The notes below the pieces were generated by a model. That model was not told the DNA's origin. It did no database searches and saw nothing but the letters and a program-made list of their open reading frames with translations. DNA of 23,946 bases from contig CAWALV010000001.1 in assembly GCA_963782965.1 (NCBI GenBank), forward strand, positions 1-23,946. The letters are read 5' to 3'. Shown here piece after piece: positions 1-6,883 of the stretch (position 1 is the stretch's first letter; every line of letters begins with the position of its first letter). This DNA is from CAWALV01 sp963782965. GTDB lineage: Bacteria > Actinomycetota > Actinomycetes > Acidothermales > Acidothermaceae. Position numbers and translations under genes: made by a program.

Positions 1-2
1 TC

Positions 3-101
3 GGCGTCCCGGAGACTCATCAGTTCCGCGTGGCGCTGCGCGTGCGGGTGCTGCGCGCATTCTTCGCCGCGCTACCGCGGCTGGCCCGCGCGCGGCGGTA
101 G
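3..101 (+). CDS. 3' end of an unidentified gene, truncated by window start
   Basis: An open frame runs from the window edge to a TAG stop at 99-101 and encodes 32 residues rich in Arg, Ala and Leu (ends ...FFAALPRLARARR). The start lies outside the window. The basic, partly amphipathic tail would suit the C-terminus of many actinobacterial proteins, so no function can be given. Support is only the open frame and its GC-rich third positions; it could be chance. It ends 35 bases before the first 60-bp palindrome. Confidence 0.35.
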   Translation, partial: GVPETHQFRVALRVRVLRAFFAALPRLARARR

Positions 102-136
102 CGCTCTTCCGCCCGCCGCCGCCCCCTCCTTTTGCG

Positions 137-196
137 GTGATCAAGCAGATATGCACGCGACACGCCAGCGTGTCGCGTGCATATCTGCTTGATCAC
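137..196. repeat. 60-bp near-perfect palindrome, copy 1
   Basis: Two 29-base arms (137-165 and 168-196) are exact reverse complements around a 2-base centre (CA). The ends read GTGATCAAGCA and TGCTTGATCAC, and the inner stem contains CGACACGC/GCGTGTCG. Copies 2 (1327-1386) and 3 (8309-8368) share this layout. No T-run follows on either strand, so a classical intrinsic terminator is not obvious, though a transcript would form a very stable hairpin. This copy lies upstream of the DUF559 gene. Confidence 0.95.
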
Positions 197-314
197 CTGT
201 CTGGGGCGCGTGGCGGGTCGGGGCGCCGGCGTCGTCCACAGGATGCTTGCTTGGTGCGCACAACCGCGTCGCACAGCCGCCGGAACGTGGCCTCGTTCGC
301 GAACGATTGCCGGC

Positions 315-1274
315 ATGGCAGAGCCTCTTCGTGAAGCGGTCGTCGTCCTCACCGCGAGCGCCGCGCGGGAGCAGGGCATCTCGCCGCGCCAGTTCGGCGG
401 CGGCCGGTTCCTGAGCCTGCACCACGGCGTGCGAGTGGGACAGCAGGCGGGGGTCGATGCCGGCGACCTCCGGTTGCTATGCGACGCCGCCAGCCACGTG
501 CTTCCACCCCGCGCGGCGTTCAGTCACGAGACCGTGCTCGCGTTGTCTGAGCTGCCCGACGCAAGGTTTCTCGACGCCAGACGACGGCTGCGAGCGGTGA
601 ACTCCATGCTGGACGTGACCGTACCGCTGCCGTTCGGCACACCGCGCGGCCGCAACATGCGGGGCCACGTGCGCGAGTTGAGTGAGCGGGACGTCGTCGT
701 GCTCGGCGGACTCCGCGTCACGACACCGCAACGCACGTTCCTCGACTTGGCCGAAAACAGCACGCTCACGCAACTGGTCGTCATCGGCGACGCGATGCTC
801 GCGCGCAAGCTGCTCTCCCGAGCCGATCTCGCGGCGGCGGTCGCATCGGTGCCCGGACGTCGAGGTGTGGTCGTGGCCCGGCAAGCCGTGCCGCTGCTCG
901 ACGCGGACTCGAAGTCTCCGATGGAGTCGGTCACCCGGGTGTACCTCGTGCTGTCGGGTCTACCTAAGCCGCGCTTGAACCCGACCATCTGTGACGACTG
1001 GGGCGGCTACATCGGCCAGCCCGACCTCTACCTCGAAGCAGCTCGGATCGCGCTCGAGTACGACGGAGCCCACCACGACGAACAACGCCAGCGCGAGAGC
1101 GACGCGGCACGGGACAGGAGGTACGCGCGAGTCGGGATTCTGTGCCTCCGGATAACCGCACCAGACCTGCTACGCACCCCGAAGGACCTACTCGACACGG
1201 TGTGGGAGTTGCACGAGCAGCGGGCGCCCGGCCTGGCGAAGCGCCGGCTCTGGCTGCCCAGCAGCGTCTACTGA
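315..1274 (+). CDS. DUF559/AbiEi-like protein with PD-(D/E)XK nuclease-type C-terminus
   Basis: The 319-residue protein matches the actinobacterial family with an AbiEi-like N-terminal half and a DUF559 (Vsr-like, PD-(D/E)XK) C-terminal half. Residues 1-60 resemble the winged-helix start (AAREQGISPRQF...). Residues about 130-145 carry the family motif GGLRVTTPQRTFLDLA, and about 152-161 carry LTQLVVIGDA. The nuclease-like core is SPMES (E204), GQPDLYLE (D237), IALEYDG (E248) and HH253-254. The family is common and often annotated as an endonuclease or toxin-antitoxin-like protein, but its role is unproven. The frame is open back to a GTG at 177, but that would start inside palindrome copy 1, so I prefer ATG 315. 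No clear ribosome binding site is visible, so it may be leaderless. The gene stands alone, flanked on both sides by 60-bp palindromes. Confidence 0.85.
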   Translation: MAEPLREAVVVLTASAAREQGISPRQFGGGRFLSLHHGVRVGQQAGVDAGDLRLLCDAASHVLPPRAAFSHETVLALSELPDARFLDARRRLRAVNSMLDVTVPLPFGTPRGRNMRGHVRELSERDVVVLGGLRVTTPQRTFLDLAENSTLTQLVVIGDAMLARKLLSRADLAAAVASVPGRRGVVVARQAVPLLDADSKSPMESVTRVYLVLSGLPKPRLNPTICDDWGGYIGQPDLYLEAARIALEYDGAHHDEQRQRESDAARDRRYARVGILCLRITAPDLLRTPKDLLDTVWELHEQRAPGLAKRRLWLPSSVY

Positions 1275-1326
1275 CCGCCGTCCCCCGCTCGGCCCCTTTT
1301 CCCGTGTTCGCGGCCCCGTTTTCTCG

Positions 1327-1386
1327 GTGATCAAGCACATATGAACGCGACACGCCAGCGTGTCGCGTTCATATGTGCTTGATCAC
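1327..1386. repeat. 60-bp near-perfect palindrome, copy 2
   Basis: Same architecture as copy 1: 29-base perfectly complementary arms (1327-1355, 1358-1386) and a CA centre. It differs from copy 1 at two positions per arm (AAGCAC for AAGCAG, ATGAACG for ATGCACG), and each change is matched in the opposite arm so pairing is kept. It lies between the convergent ends of the DUF559 gene (+) and the GH18 gene (-), where a bidirectional transcription-ending hairpin would be useful. Confidence 0.95.
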
Positions 1387-1449
1387 CGGCTGGAGGAGGC
1401 CGAAGGGACGGGCCGGGGCGCGGGCGCCGGCCGTCAGCGGCGCTGAACG

Positions 1450-3990
1450 CTAACTGACCGTCACAGCAGCGCAGCCCAGATACGTGTTGGCGTCACCCGC
1501 ACCGGTGTTCAGGCCGAACGCGCATAGCTGATGCGGCCCGGGCGTAGCGGCGACGTGCACCGAGAAGCCGTGGTTCGCCCCGTAGCCCGGGAAAGCCACC
1601 GCGATGTCGGGCCGCAGCAGGTTCGCCTGCGCCTGCGTAGCAACATGGCCGTCGATATATATGGCCACGTCGATAGGCGCCGGCGTGTTCGGGTCGAGAG
1701 TCCAGCCGGACGCCGTCACCTGGCCGCTGCCACCCGTCGCGGCGTCCAAGTGCCCCATCGGGTTTGCAGTCGGGACGACGACGGTGCGGCAGCCCAGCGA
1801 CGGGTTCGCGTCACCCGGGCCTGCGTTCAAGGCGTACACGCACACCTGATGCTGGCCGGCCGAAGCGTTGGCGCTCACTGTGAAGCCATGGTTTGCGCCG
1901 TAGGTGGGGTATGCCGCGCCAACGTCGGGCCGCGACGTGTTCGCGGTCGCCTCCGTGGCCAGCTTGCCGTCGACGTAGACCGCGACGTTGATCGGCGCCG
2001 GGTCGTTCGGATCGATCGTCCAGCCGCTCGCCGTGAGCGTGCCGGCGCCGACGGTCAGGCCCTCGAAGTTGCCGAACGGGTTACCCGACGTGACCGACAG
2101 CGTGAAACAGCCGAGCCGCGGATTCGTCGTCCCGAGGCCGGTGTTGATCGCATAGGCGCACACGGTGTGGGTGCCGCCCGCCACGTTCATCGACGCCGAG
2201 AAGCCGTGCGCTGGTCCCCAGCCGGGGAACGCGTTCGCGATGTCGGCGCGGTCGCCCGCGGCCGTGGTCATGCCGGCCCAGCGGCCGTCGACATAGAAGT
2301 GGACGGCGACGGGTCCGGCCGTGTCAGGGTCGAGCGCCCAGCCGCCGACCGACAGCACACCGTACTTGCCGGTCGCCACTTCGAGGTTGCCCTGCGGGTT
2401 GTTGGTCGGGACGTACACGGTGAGGCAACCCAGCTGCGGGTTCGCCGTCCCGGCCCCGACATTGATGCCGTAGGCGCATATCTGGTGCCGCCCGGCCGGC
2501 ACCGGTATGACGCCGTCGTAGCCGTGTTGCGTGCCGTAGAAGTAGTACACGTTTCCGACGTCGGGACGATCGGTGCTGGCGGGGATGCGACCGGCCATCT
2601 TGCCGTCGACGTAGAGATCGACGTTGATGGGTGCGGTCGAGTTCGGGTCGATCGCCCAGCCACTCACCCGCACGCCACCCGGCCACAGCCGCGCGTTTTC
2701 GATGTTGCCGAACGGGTTCGGTCCGTACATGAACGTGCGCATGACCTGCCACACGCCCGGGTCCTCACTGCCGAACGACCAGAACGCGACGCCGCCGAGC
2801 CCGTACTTGCCGACCAGCGGTAGGCGAGCTTGCACGGCTTTCGCGTCGTTGTACCAGACGGTGTGCTTGGCCCCGCCGGCGTCGGTGTAGGTGAAGTAGG
2901 GCTCGCCGTCCTGCGAGGACCATTGCGGCGTGGCGTGGTACTGCTGCACCAACTGCTTCACCCGCGTGAACGTGACACCGGTCGCCCGGCCGCCAGCGCT
3001 CGACCAGTCGTAGCCGTACAACGGCACACCCATGAAAATCTTGGACGCCGGTACGACGGTGGTCGCGAACGACAGAATGCTTTGCACCCACGGGATGCCG
3101 CTGATCGGGCCGCCCGGGTAGGCCGAGCCGGCGTAGTGCTGGTCGTAGGTCATGATGCGGAAGCGGTCGGCCCACTTGCCCAGCGTCGGATAGTCATAGA
3201 CCTGCTGCGCCATCGACGTTCCGGGCTCGCTCGTCTTGCTGACGACGTCGACCGCGAGCATCATGCCGCGCTTGTGCAGCGCCACCGCGAGTTCGTGCAC
3301 CAGCGCGTCGAAGCCCGCCCGCGTGGGGTTGACGAGTGCTGACGTCGTGTTGAAGGCCATGTTCTCGTAGTCGAGGTCGATGCCGTTGGCGCCGTACTTC
3401 TGCGCGAGCGCGAGCAACGCCTGCTCGTGCTGCACGCGGGTCGTGGGGTTGGACATGATCGAGCTCATGCCGCCCTGGCCGGTGCCGTCGGTGACCGTGA
3501 TCGTCACCGGCACGCCGCGCTGCCGGATCGTCGCCACTGCCGACGTCAGTTGCGCCGCCGAGGCGGTGCTCGAGGGAACGATCGTGGTGGCGCCGGTTGC
3601 GCTGAACTGGAACTCGGACACGTCGGTGAACAGGTCGGCGTTGGCGGCCACCTCGGGCACGCCGTTGGAGTCCCAGTAGGTGATCCAACCCGAGGCCTGG
3701 CGTTGCGGGGTCGCAGCATGGGCGGACGGCGTGGGGCCGCCGACGATGCCGGAACCGGTGAGGGTCGCGGCCACCATGGTGGCGCCCAGCGTGGTCGCGG
3801 TGAACCGGGAGCGGGTGCGGGGCCGGCGTGTCTTGCGCGATTGTGGCGTTTCGGCGCCCGCGGTGCCGCGTGGCGCCGCCGATTGTGGCGTTTCGCGGGC
3901 CAGGGCGTTCAGGCGGTTTGGGTGGTTCGGGCGGCTCAGGAGAAGGCGGGTGAAGAACGTAGCGAATGCAGGCCGTACAGGATCAGGCAT
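1450..3990 (-). CDS. Secreted GH18 glycosidase (chitinase/spore-lytic type) with four C-terminal repeats
   Basis: 846 residues. Residues 1-92 form an unusually long, basic export signal: a hydrophobic segment after RRPRTRSR (about 62-83) and a likely AHA|AT cleavage site after residue 92. Residues about 95-420 are a GH18 barrel with the catalytic signature GIDLDYEN (D205, D207, E209), followed by MTYDQHY (280-286), GVPLYGYDW (321-329) and GVAFWSFGSED (400-410). The first Asp of the usual DxxDxDxE motif is Asn202. GH18 enzymes cut beta-1,4-GlcNAc polymers; this subtype resembles the YaaH/YdhD cortex-lytic group, so peptidoglycan or chitin-like glycan is the likely substrate (inference). Residues 424-846 are four ~105-residue modules shared with the SpoIID-like and amidase proteins. 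A strong GGAGGA site supports ATG 3990. The gene follows the SpoIID gene by 43 bases, probably in one operon. Part of the N-terminal extension (residues 31-57) is encoded by the 42-bp-period DNA repeat. Confidence 0.9.
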   Translation of the reverse strand: MPDPVRPAFATFFTRLLLSRPNHPNRLNALARETPQSAAPRGTAGAETPQSRKTRRPRTRSRFTATTLGATMVAATLTGSGIVGGPTPSAHAATPQRQASGWITYWDSNGVPEVAANADLFTDVSEFQFSATGATTIVPSSTASAAQLTSAVATIRQRGVPVTITVTDGTGQGGMSSIMSNPTTRVQHEQALLALAQKYGANGIDLDYENMAFNTTSALVNPTRAGFDALVHELAVALHKRGMMLAVDVVSKTSEPGTSMAQQVYDYPTLGKWADRFRIMTYDQHYAGSAYPGGPISGIPWVQSILSFATTVVPASKIFMGVPLYGYDWSSAGGRATGVTFTRVKQLVQQYHATPQWSSQDGEPYFTYTDAGGAKHTVWYNDAKAVQARLPLVGKYGLGGVAFWSFGSEDPGVWQVMRTFMYGPNPFGNIENARLWPGGVRVSGWAIDPNSTAPINVDLYVDGKMAGRIPASTDRPDVGNVYYFYGTQHGYDGVIPVPAGRHQICAYGINVGAGTANPQLGCLTVYVPTNNPQGNLEVATGKYGVLSVGGWALDPDTAGPVAVHFYVDGRWAGMTTAAGDRADIANAFPGWGPAHGFSASMNVAGGTHTVCAYAINTGLGTTNPRLGCFTLSVTSGNPFGNFEGLTVGAGTLTASGWTIDPNDPAPINVAVYVDGKLATEATANTSRPDVGAAYPTYGANHGFTVSANASAGQHQVCVYALNAGPGDANPSLGCRTVVVPTANPMGHLDAATGGSGQVTASGWTLDPNTPAPIDVAIYIDGHVATQAQANLLRPDIAVAFPGYGANHGFSVHVAATPGPHQLCAFGLNTGAGDANTYLGCAAVTVS
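1453..2721 (-). repeat. Four ~105-residue C-terminal modules of the GH18 protein
   Basis: Residues about 424-530, 531-636, 637-741 and 742-846 repeat one pattern: G(N/H)(L/I/F)-(E/D), GW(A/T)(I/L)DP(N/D), (V/I)DG, RPD(V/I), (P)GYG..HGF, G.H..C.(Y/F).(L/I)N and NP.LGC. Each copy has two cysteines about 15-17 residues apart that could form a disulfide. The pattern suggests a small beta-sandwich wall- or sugar-binding domain. I do not recognise a named family for it. Confidence 0.85.
3825..3897 (-). repeat. Two copies of the 42-bp-period repeat inside the GH18 coding region
   Basis: On the minus strand two units with the core CGAAACGCCACAATCG lie at 3867-3897 and 3825-3855, exactly 42 bases apart. 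The second continues into GACACGCC as in the other arrays. Both are read in frame as ETPQS within the N-terminal extension of the GH18 precursor, just before the hydrophobic signal segment. Other arrays are at 6690-6846 and 14508-14732. Confidence 0.9.
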
Positions 3991-3997
3991 GCGGGGC

Positions 3998-4003
3998 TCC
4001 TCC
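3998..4003 (-). promoter_or_regulatory. Ribosome binding site of the GH18 gene
   Basis: The minus strand reads GGAGGA seven bases before ATG 3990. This is the strongest Shine-Dalgarno sequence noticed here. It decides the start in favour of the long N-terminal extension, so the in-frame repeat units really are translated if the gene is expressed. Confidence 0.7.
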
Positions 4004-4033
4004 GTAGTGCGGGGGACCGGCCTGACCGGCCAG

Positions 4034-5294
4034 TCACGCGCGAACCGCGAGGCAGCCTAACGAGGGATTCGTTGTACCTGGACCCGAATTGATGGCATAC
4101 GCGCAAATCTGATGGTTGCCGGTAGTCAGTTGTAGGGAAGTTGCGAAGCCGGAAGTACCTCCCCAGCCCGGGTAGATCGCGCCGACGTCCGGCCGCTGCT
4201 GGTTCGCCACGGTGCGCACGGCGAGCTTGCCGTCCACGTACACGTCGACGAAGATCGGCGACGTCGAGTCGACGTCGAGCGCCCATCCACTCGCCACCCA
4301 GGCGCTGCCCTGCTGGCGCACCCCCTCGAAGTTGCCGAGCGGGTTGCCGTCGCCGTTCACCGCGATGCAGCCGAGCCGCGGGTTGGTCGATCCCTGCCCG
4401 ACGTTGATCGCGTAAGCGCAGATTCTGGTGCTGGCTCGCGCCGTTCAGATGCACCGACGCCGTGAAAGCGTGCAGGGTGCCGTAGCCCGGGAACGCCGCC
4501 TCTGCCTGCGTGGCACCGTCCTGGTTCGCCGTGGTCATCCCGGCCCACACGCCGTCCACGTAGATATGGACGGCGACCGGACTCGTGGTGTCGGGGTCGA
4601 CCGCCCAGCCGGAGACGATCGCGGTGCCGCTGCTGTAGCCGGCCAGCCCGGCGCCGCCCTTCGGGTTGCGGTCGAGGGTCAGCGTCTGGCAGCGCAGCAG
4701 CGGATTCGTCGTCCCGATGCCTTGGTTGATCGCATACGCGCAGTAGCTGTGCGTGCCCTGCACGGCGGGCACGGTCAGCGCGAAGCCGTGCGCCGAACCG
4801 TAGCCCGGGAACGCGGCCGCGACGTCCGGGCGGTCGCCGTCGGCCGTCGTCATCGCGGTCCACCGGCCGTCGACGTACACGTGAACGTTGACCGAGTTGG
4901 CCGTGTCGGGATCGATGGTCCAGCCACTCAACTGGACGCCGGAACCGATGTCGCGCACGACCTCGAGGTTGCCGTGCGGGTTACCGCTGGGCAGCGTGAC
5001 GGTCACGCAGCCGAGCGCCGGGTTGATCAGGCCGTCGATGCCGTAGACGCACACGCGATGCGGGCCTCCGGACGCCGTCAAGACGCCCACGAATCCGTGA
5101 TAGGGCCCTGCGTTTTGGATGGCCGCCGCGACATCGGGTCTGGTCTGGTTCGCCGCCCACCGGTTGGCGAAGTTGCCGTCGATGTAGACGTCGACGAAGT
5201 CGGCAACCGACACGCTGGCGTTGTTCAGCGACCAGCCGGAGACGTTGATGACGCCGGGACCTCCCACCGACACGACCTCGAGGTTGCCGACCGC
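4034..5294 (-). repeat. Four C-terminal modules of the SpoIID-like protein
   Basis: Modules start near residues 429, 533 and 638, and the fourth lies mostly after the frameshift at 4423 (from about 4348 down to 4034). They carry the same landmarks as in the GH18 protein and amidase: GNLE, GW.(I/L/V)D.D, YVDG, RPDV, PG(Y/W)G, HGF, CAYAIN, NP.L.C. The first module is the most divergent (LNNASVSVADF in place of DPDT). Confidence 0.85.
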
Positions 5295-6578
5295 CTTGCC
5301 CCGCTTGAGGATCACCGGGGCCGGGCTCGGGCCGCCCTGCGCCGTCCAATAGCTCGATTTCATGCCCAGGTAGGTGTTGGACACGGCCACCGTGCCGTTC
5401 GAGCCGACCAGAGCGAGCGAAGTGATGCGCCCGCCGAAGTCGCCGTTGCCGTCGCGCGAGAGCACGTCGAGGCCCTGCAGGGTGCCGACGCCCGGGTAAG
5501 AAGTCTGCAACGAGGACGCCGTAAGGGTCACTTTCCAGTCGACGTTCGGGTCGACTGCGGCCGTGTCGTAAGGGTCGGCCTGCGAAACCAGATACGGCTT
5601 ACTGCCGGCTGCGGTCTGGCCGCCGTTGGAGGAGGAGAACTGGGTGAACGCCGGCGCGCCCTGGTAGTACAGCGCGATACCCGATGTCGCATCGACCGCG
5701 GGCGACGCGTGGGGGCCTTCGATCGTCGTCACCGTGCCGTTCGCGGCGACCATCGCCTGACCGCCGTACACCTGGCATGCGGTCGTATCGCAGATGTCCC
5801 AGTTCGCGCCCGGACTCTCGACCGCCAGCGCGTACGACCGAGCGGCGACCGCTTGCGCCTGGAGCGCTGCCGGCTGCGCCCAGCTGTCGGGCATCTCCCG
5901 CGGCACCACGCCGTACAGGTAGGACTGCATGTCGACGTAGTTGACGGCGGCCACGGTCGTCTGGGAGGTGCGCACGATCTTGACGGAGCCGCGGTACTGG
6001 CGAGCCGTGCCGTCACCGGAGTACATGCGCACCCCGCCGGACGTCGCGAAGGTGACCGGGCCGGCGGTGTCGGCGGTCGCGCCTACCTTGAACGGCTTCC
6101 ACGCCTGGTCGGCCGGATCGAGGAAAAGGACGTGCAACGAGGTGGCGTCGACCGTCACCTTGTACATCGTCGTCGGACCGGTCGTGCTGGCTGCGGTCGC
6201 CTGATCGGTGACCGTCATCTGCTGGCCAGGCGGCGCCACCATGGTGATGCCGGTGCTGTCGTAAGCGCTCAGGTGCACCCGGACCGTGGGATTGCCGATC
6301 TGCTGCTGCACGGTGCCCGGGTAGTAGAACGCGAGAATCTGGCCGGCCGAAAGGCCCTGCTTGGCCGCACCGAACGCGCCGTACTGGCTCATGCCGATGC
6401 CGTGGCCGTAACCGTGCCCGGTGATCGTGAAGGTGCCATCGGGCGACACCGGCACGAATTCTTCGGCGAACGCGGGCTGCGCGGTGACGACGGCGAGAAC
6501 GCCCGCGCCTGCACCTGTGGCGACGACGGCGGCAACCGCAAGGAGGGAGGCACTCGCCCTTCGGCCGAACAGCTTCAC
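4034..6578 (-). CDS. Secreted SpoIID/LytB-like peptidoglycan glycosylase with four C-terminal repeats (one frameshift)
   Basis: About 847 residues once a single extra base near 4423-4424 is ignored. The signal peptide covers residues 1-38 (cut after QPAFA). Residues 50-420 match the SpoIID/LytB family: GHGYGHGIGMSQYGAFGAA (54-72), then YLYGVVPREMPDSWAQPAAL (220-239) with the probable catalytic Glu228 in the VVP.E motif, then AQAVAARSYAL. SpoIID is a lytic transglycosylase on denuded peptidoglycan glycan strands in sporulating Firmicutes; in actinobacteria the family is widespread with roles mostly unknown. From residue 429 the protein has four modules of the same kind as the GH18 protein. The frame breaks at residue 718 (HQ|ICAYAIN) and resumes perfectly in the next frame to the TGA at 4034, so module 4 is intact as DNA. 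The GTG start at 6578 follows a GGGGGAA site. The GH18 gene begins 43 bases downstream. Confidence 0.88.
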
Positions 6579-6614
6579 GCTTCCCCCTCAGAACACGGCA
6601 CAGGTGGCTCGGTC

Positions 6615-6620
6615 ACCCTA
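6615..6620 (-). promoter_or_regulatory. Possible -10 box upstream of the SpoIID-like gene
   Basis: The minus strand reads TAGGGT at 6620-6615, a common form of the actinobacterial sigma-A -10 element, about 36 bases before the GTG start. No convincing -35 hexamer lies at the expected distance. It sits between the 42-bp repeat array and the gene. Weak evidence. Confidence 0.25.
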
Positions 6621-6689
6621 ACCGGCGGGCATCCGCGAGTCCGGTAGTCGGGACGGCGTGTCACGGGCTGGGCGGACCCAGGGCCTGCG

Positions 6690-6846
6690 CGCCCACCTCC
6701 TGCGATTGTGGCGTTTCGCGGGCCCGGGGTCGGCGTGTCACCCGCGAGTGTGGCGTTTCGCGGGCCCGGGGTGGGCGTCCCCCCCGAGAATGTGGCGTTT
6801 CGCGGGCCCGGGGCCGGCGTGTCACCCACGAATGTGGCGTTTCGCG
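6690..6846 (-). repeat. Four-unit array of the 42-bp-period repeat
   Basis: Units on the minus strand begin at 6846, 6804, 6762 and 6720, exactly 42 bases apart. Each starts CGCGAAACGCCACA; the second half varies (CAATCGCA, CACTCGCG, CATTCTCG, CATTCGTG) before GACACGCC-like endings. The 11-base linkers are almost identical (GGCCCCGGGCC types), so these are tandem repeats, not CRISPR spacers. The array fills most of the gap between the stop of the GT4 gene (6884) and the SpoIID-like gene (6578). The rest of the 305-base gap holds only the possible promoter noted separately. Confidence 0.92.
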
Positions 6847-6883
6847 GGGCCCAGAGAAACGGGGGGTGGCGGAACCGGGGGGC

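Noticed and set aside
1327..1386. Ordinary intrinsic terminator
   Set aside because: The hairpin is symmetrical and 29 bp long with no T-run on either side, and a copy also occurs upstream of a gene. It may stop transcription, but that does not define it.
137..1386. Insertion sequence
   Set aside because: No transposase motif is present in the enclosed gene and no target-site duplication is evident outside the palindromes.
4428..6647. Long plus-strand open frame of 739 codons opposite the SpoIID-like gene
   Set aside because: It is an antisense shadow common in GC-rich coding DNA, extremely Arg/Val/Asp-rich with no recognisable domain, while the minus strand encodes a clear conserved protein.
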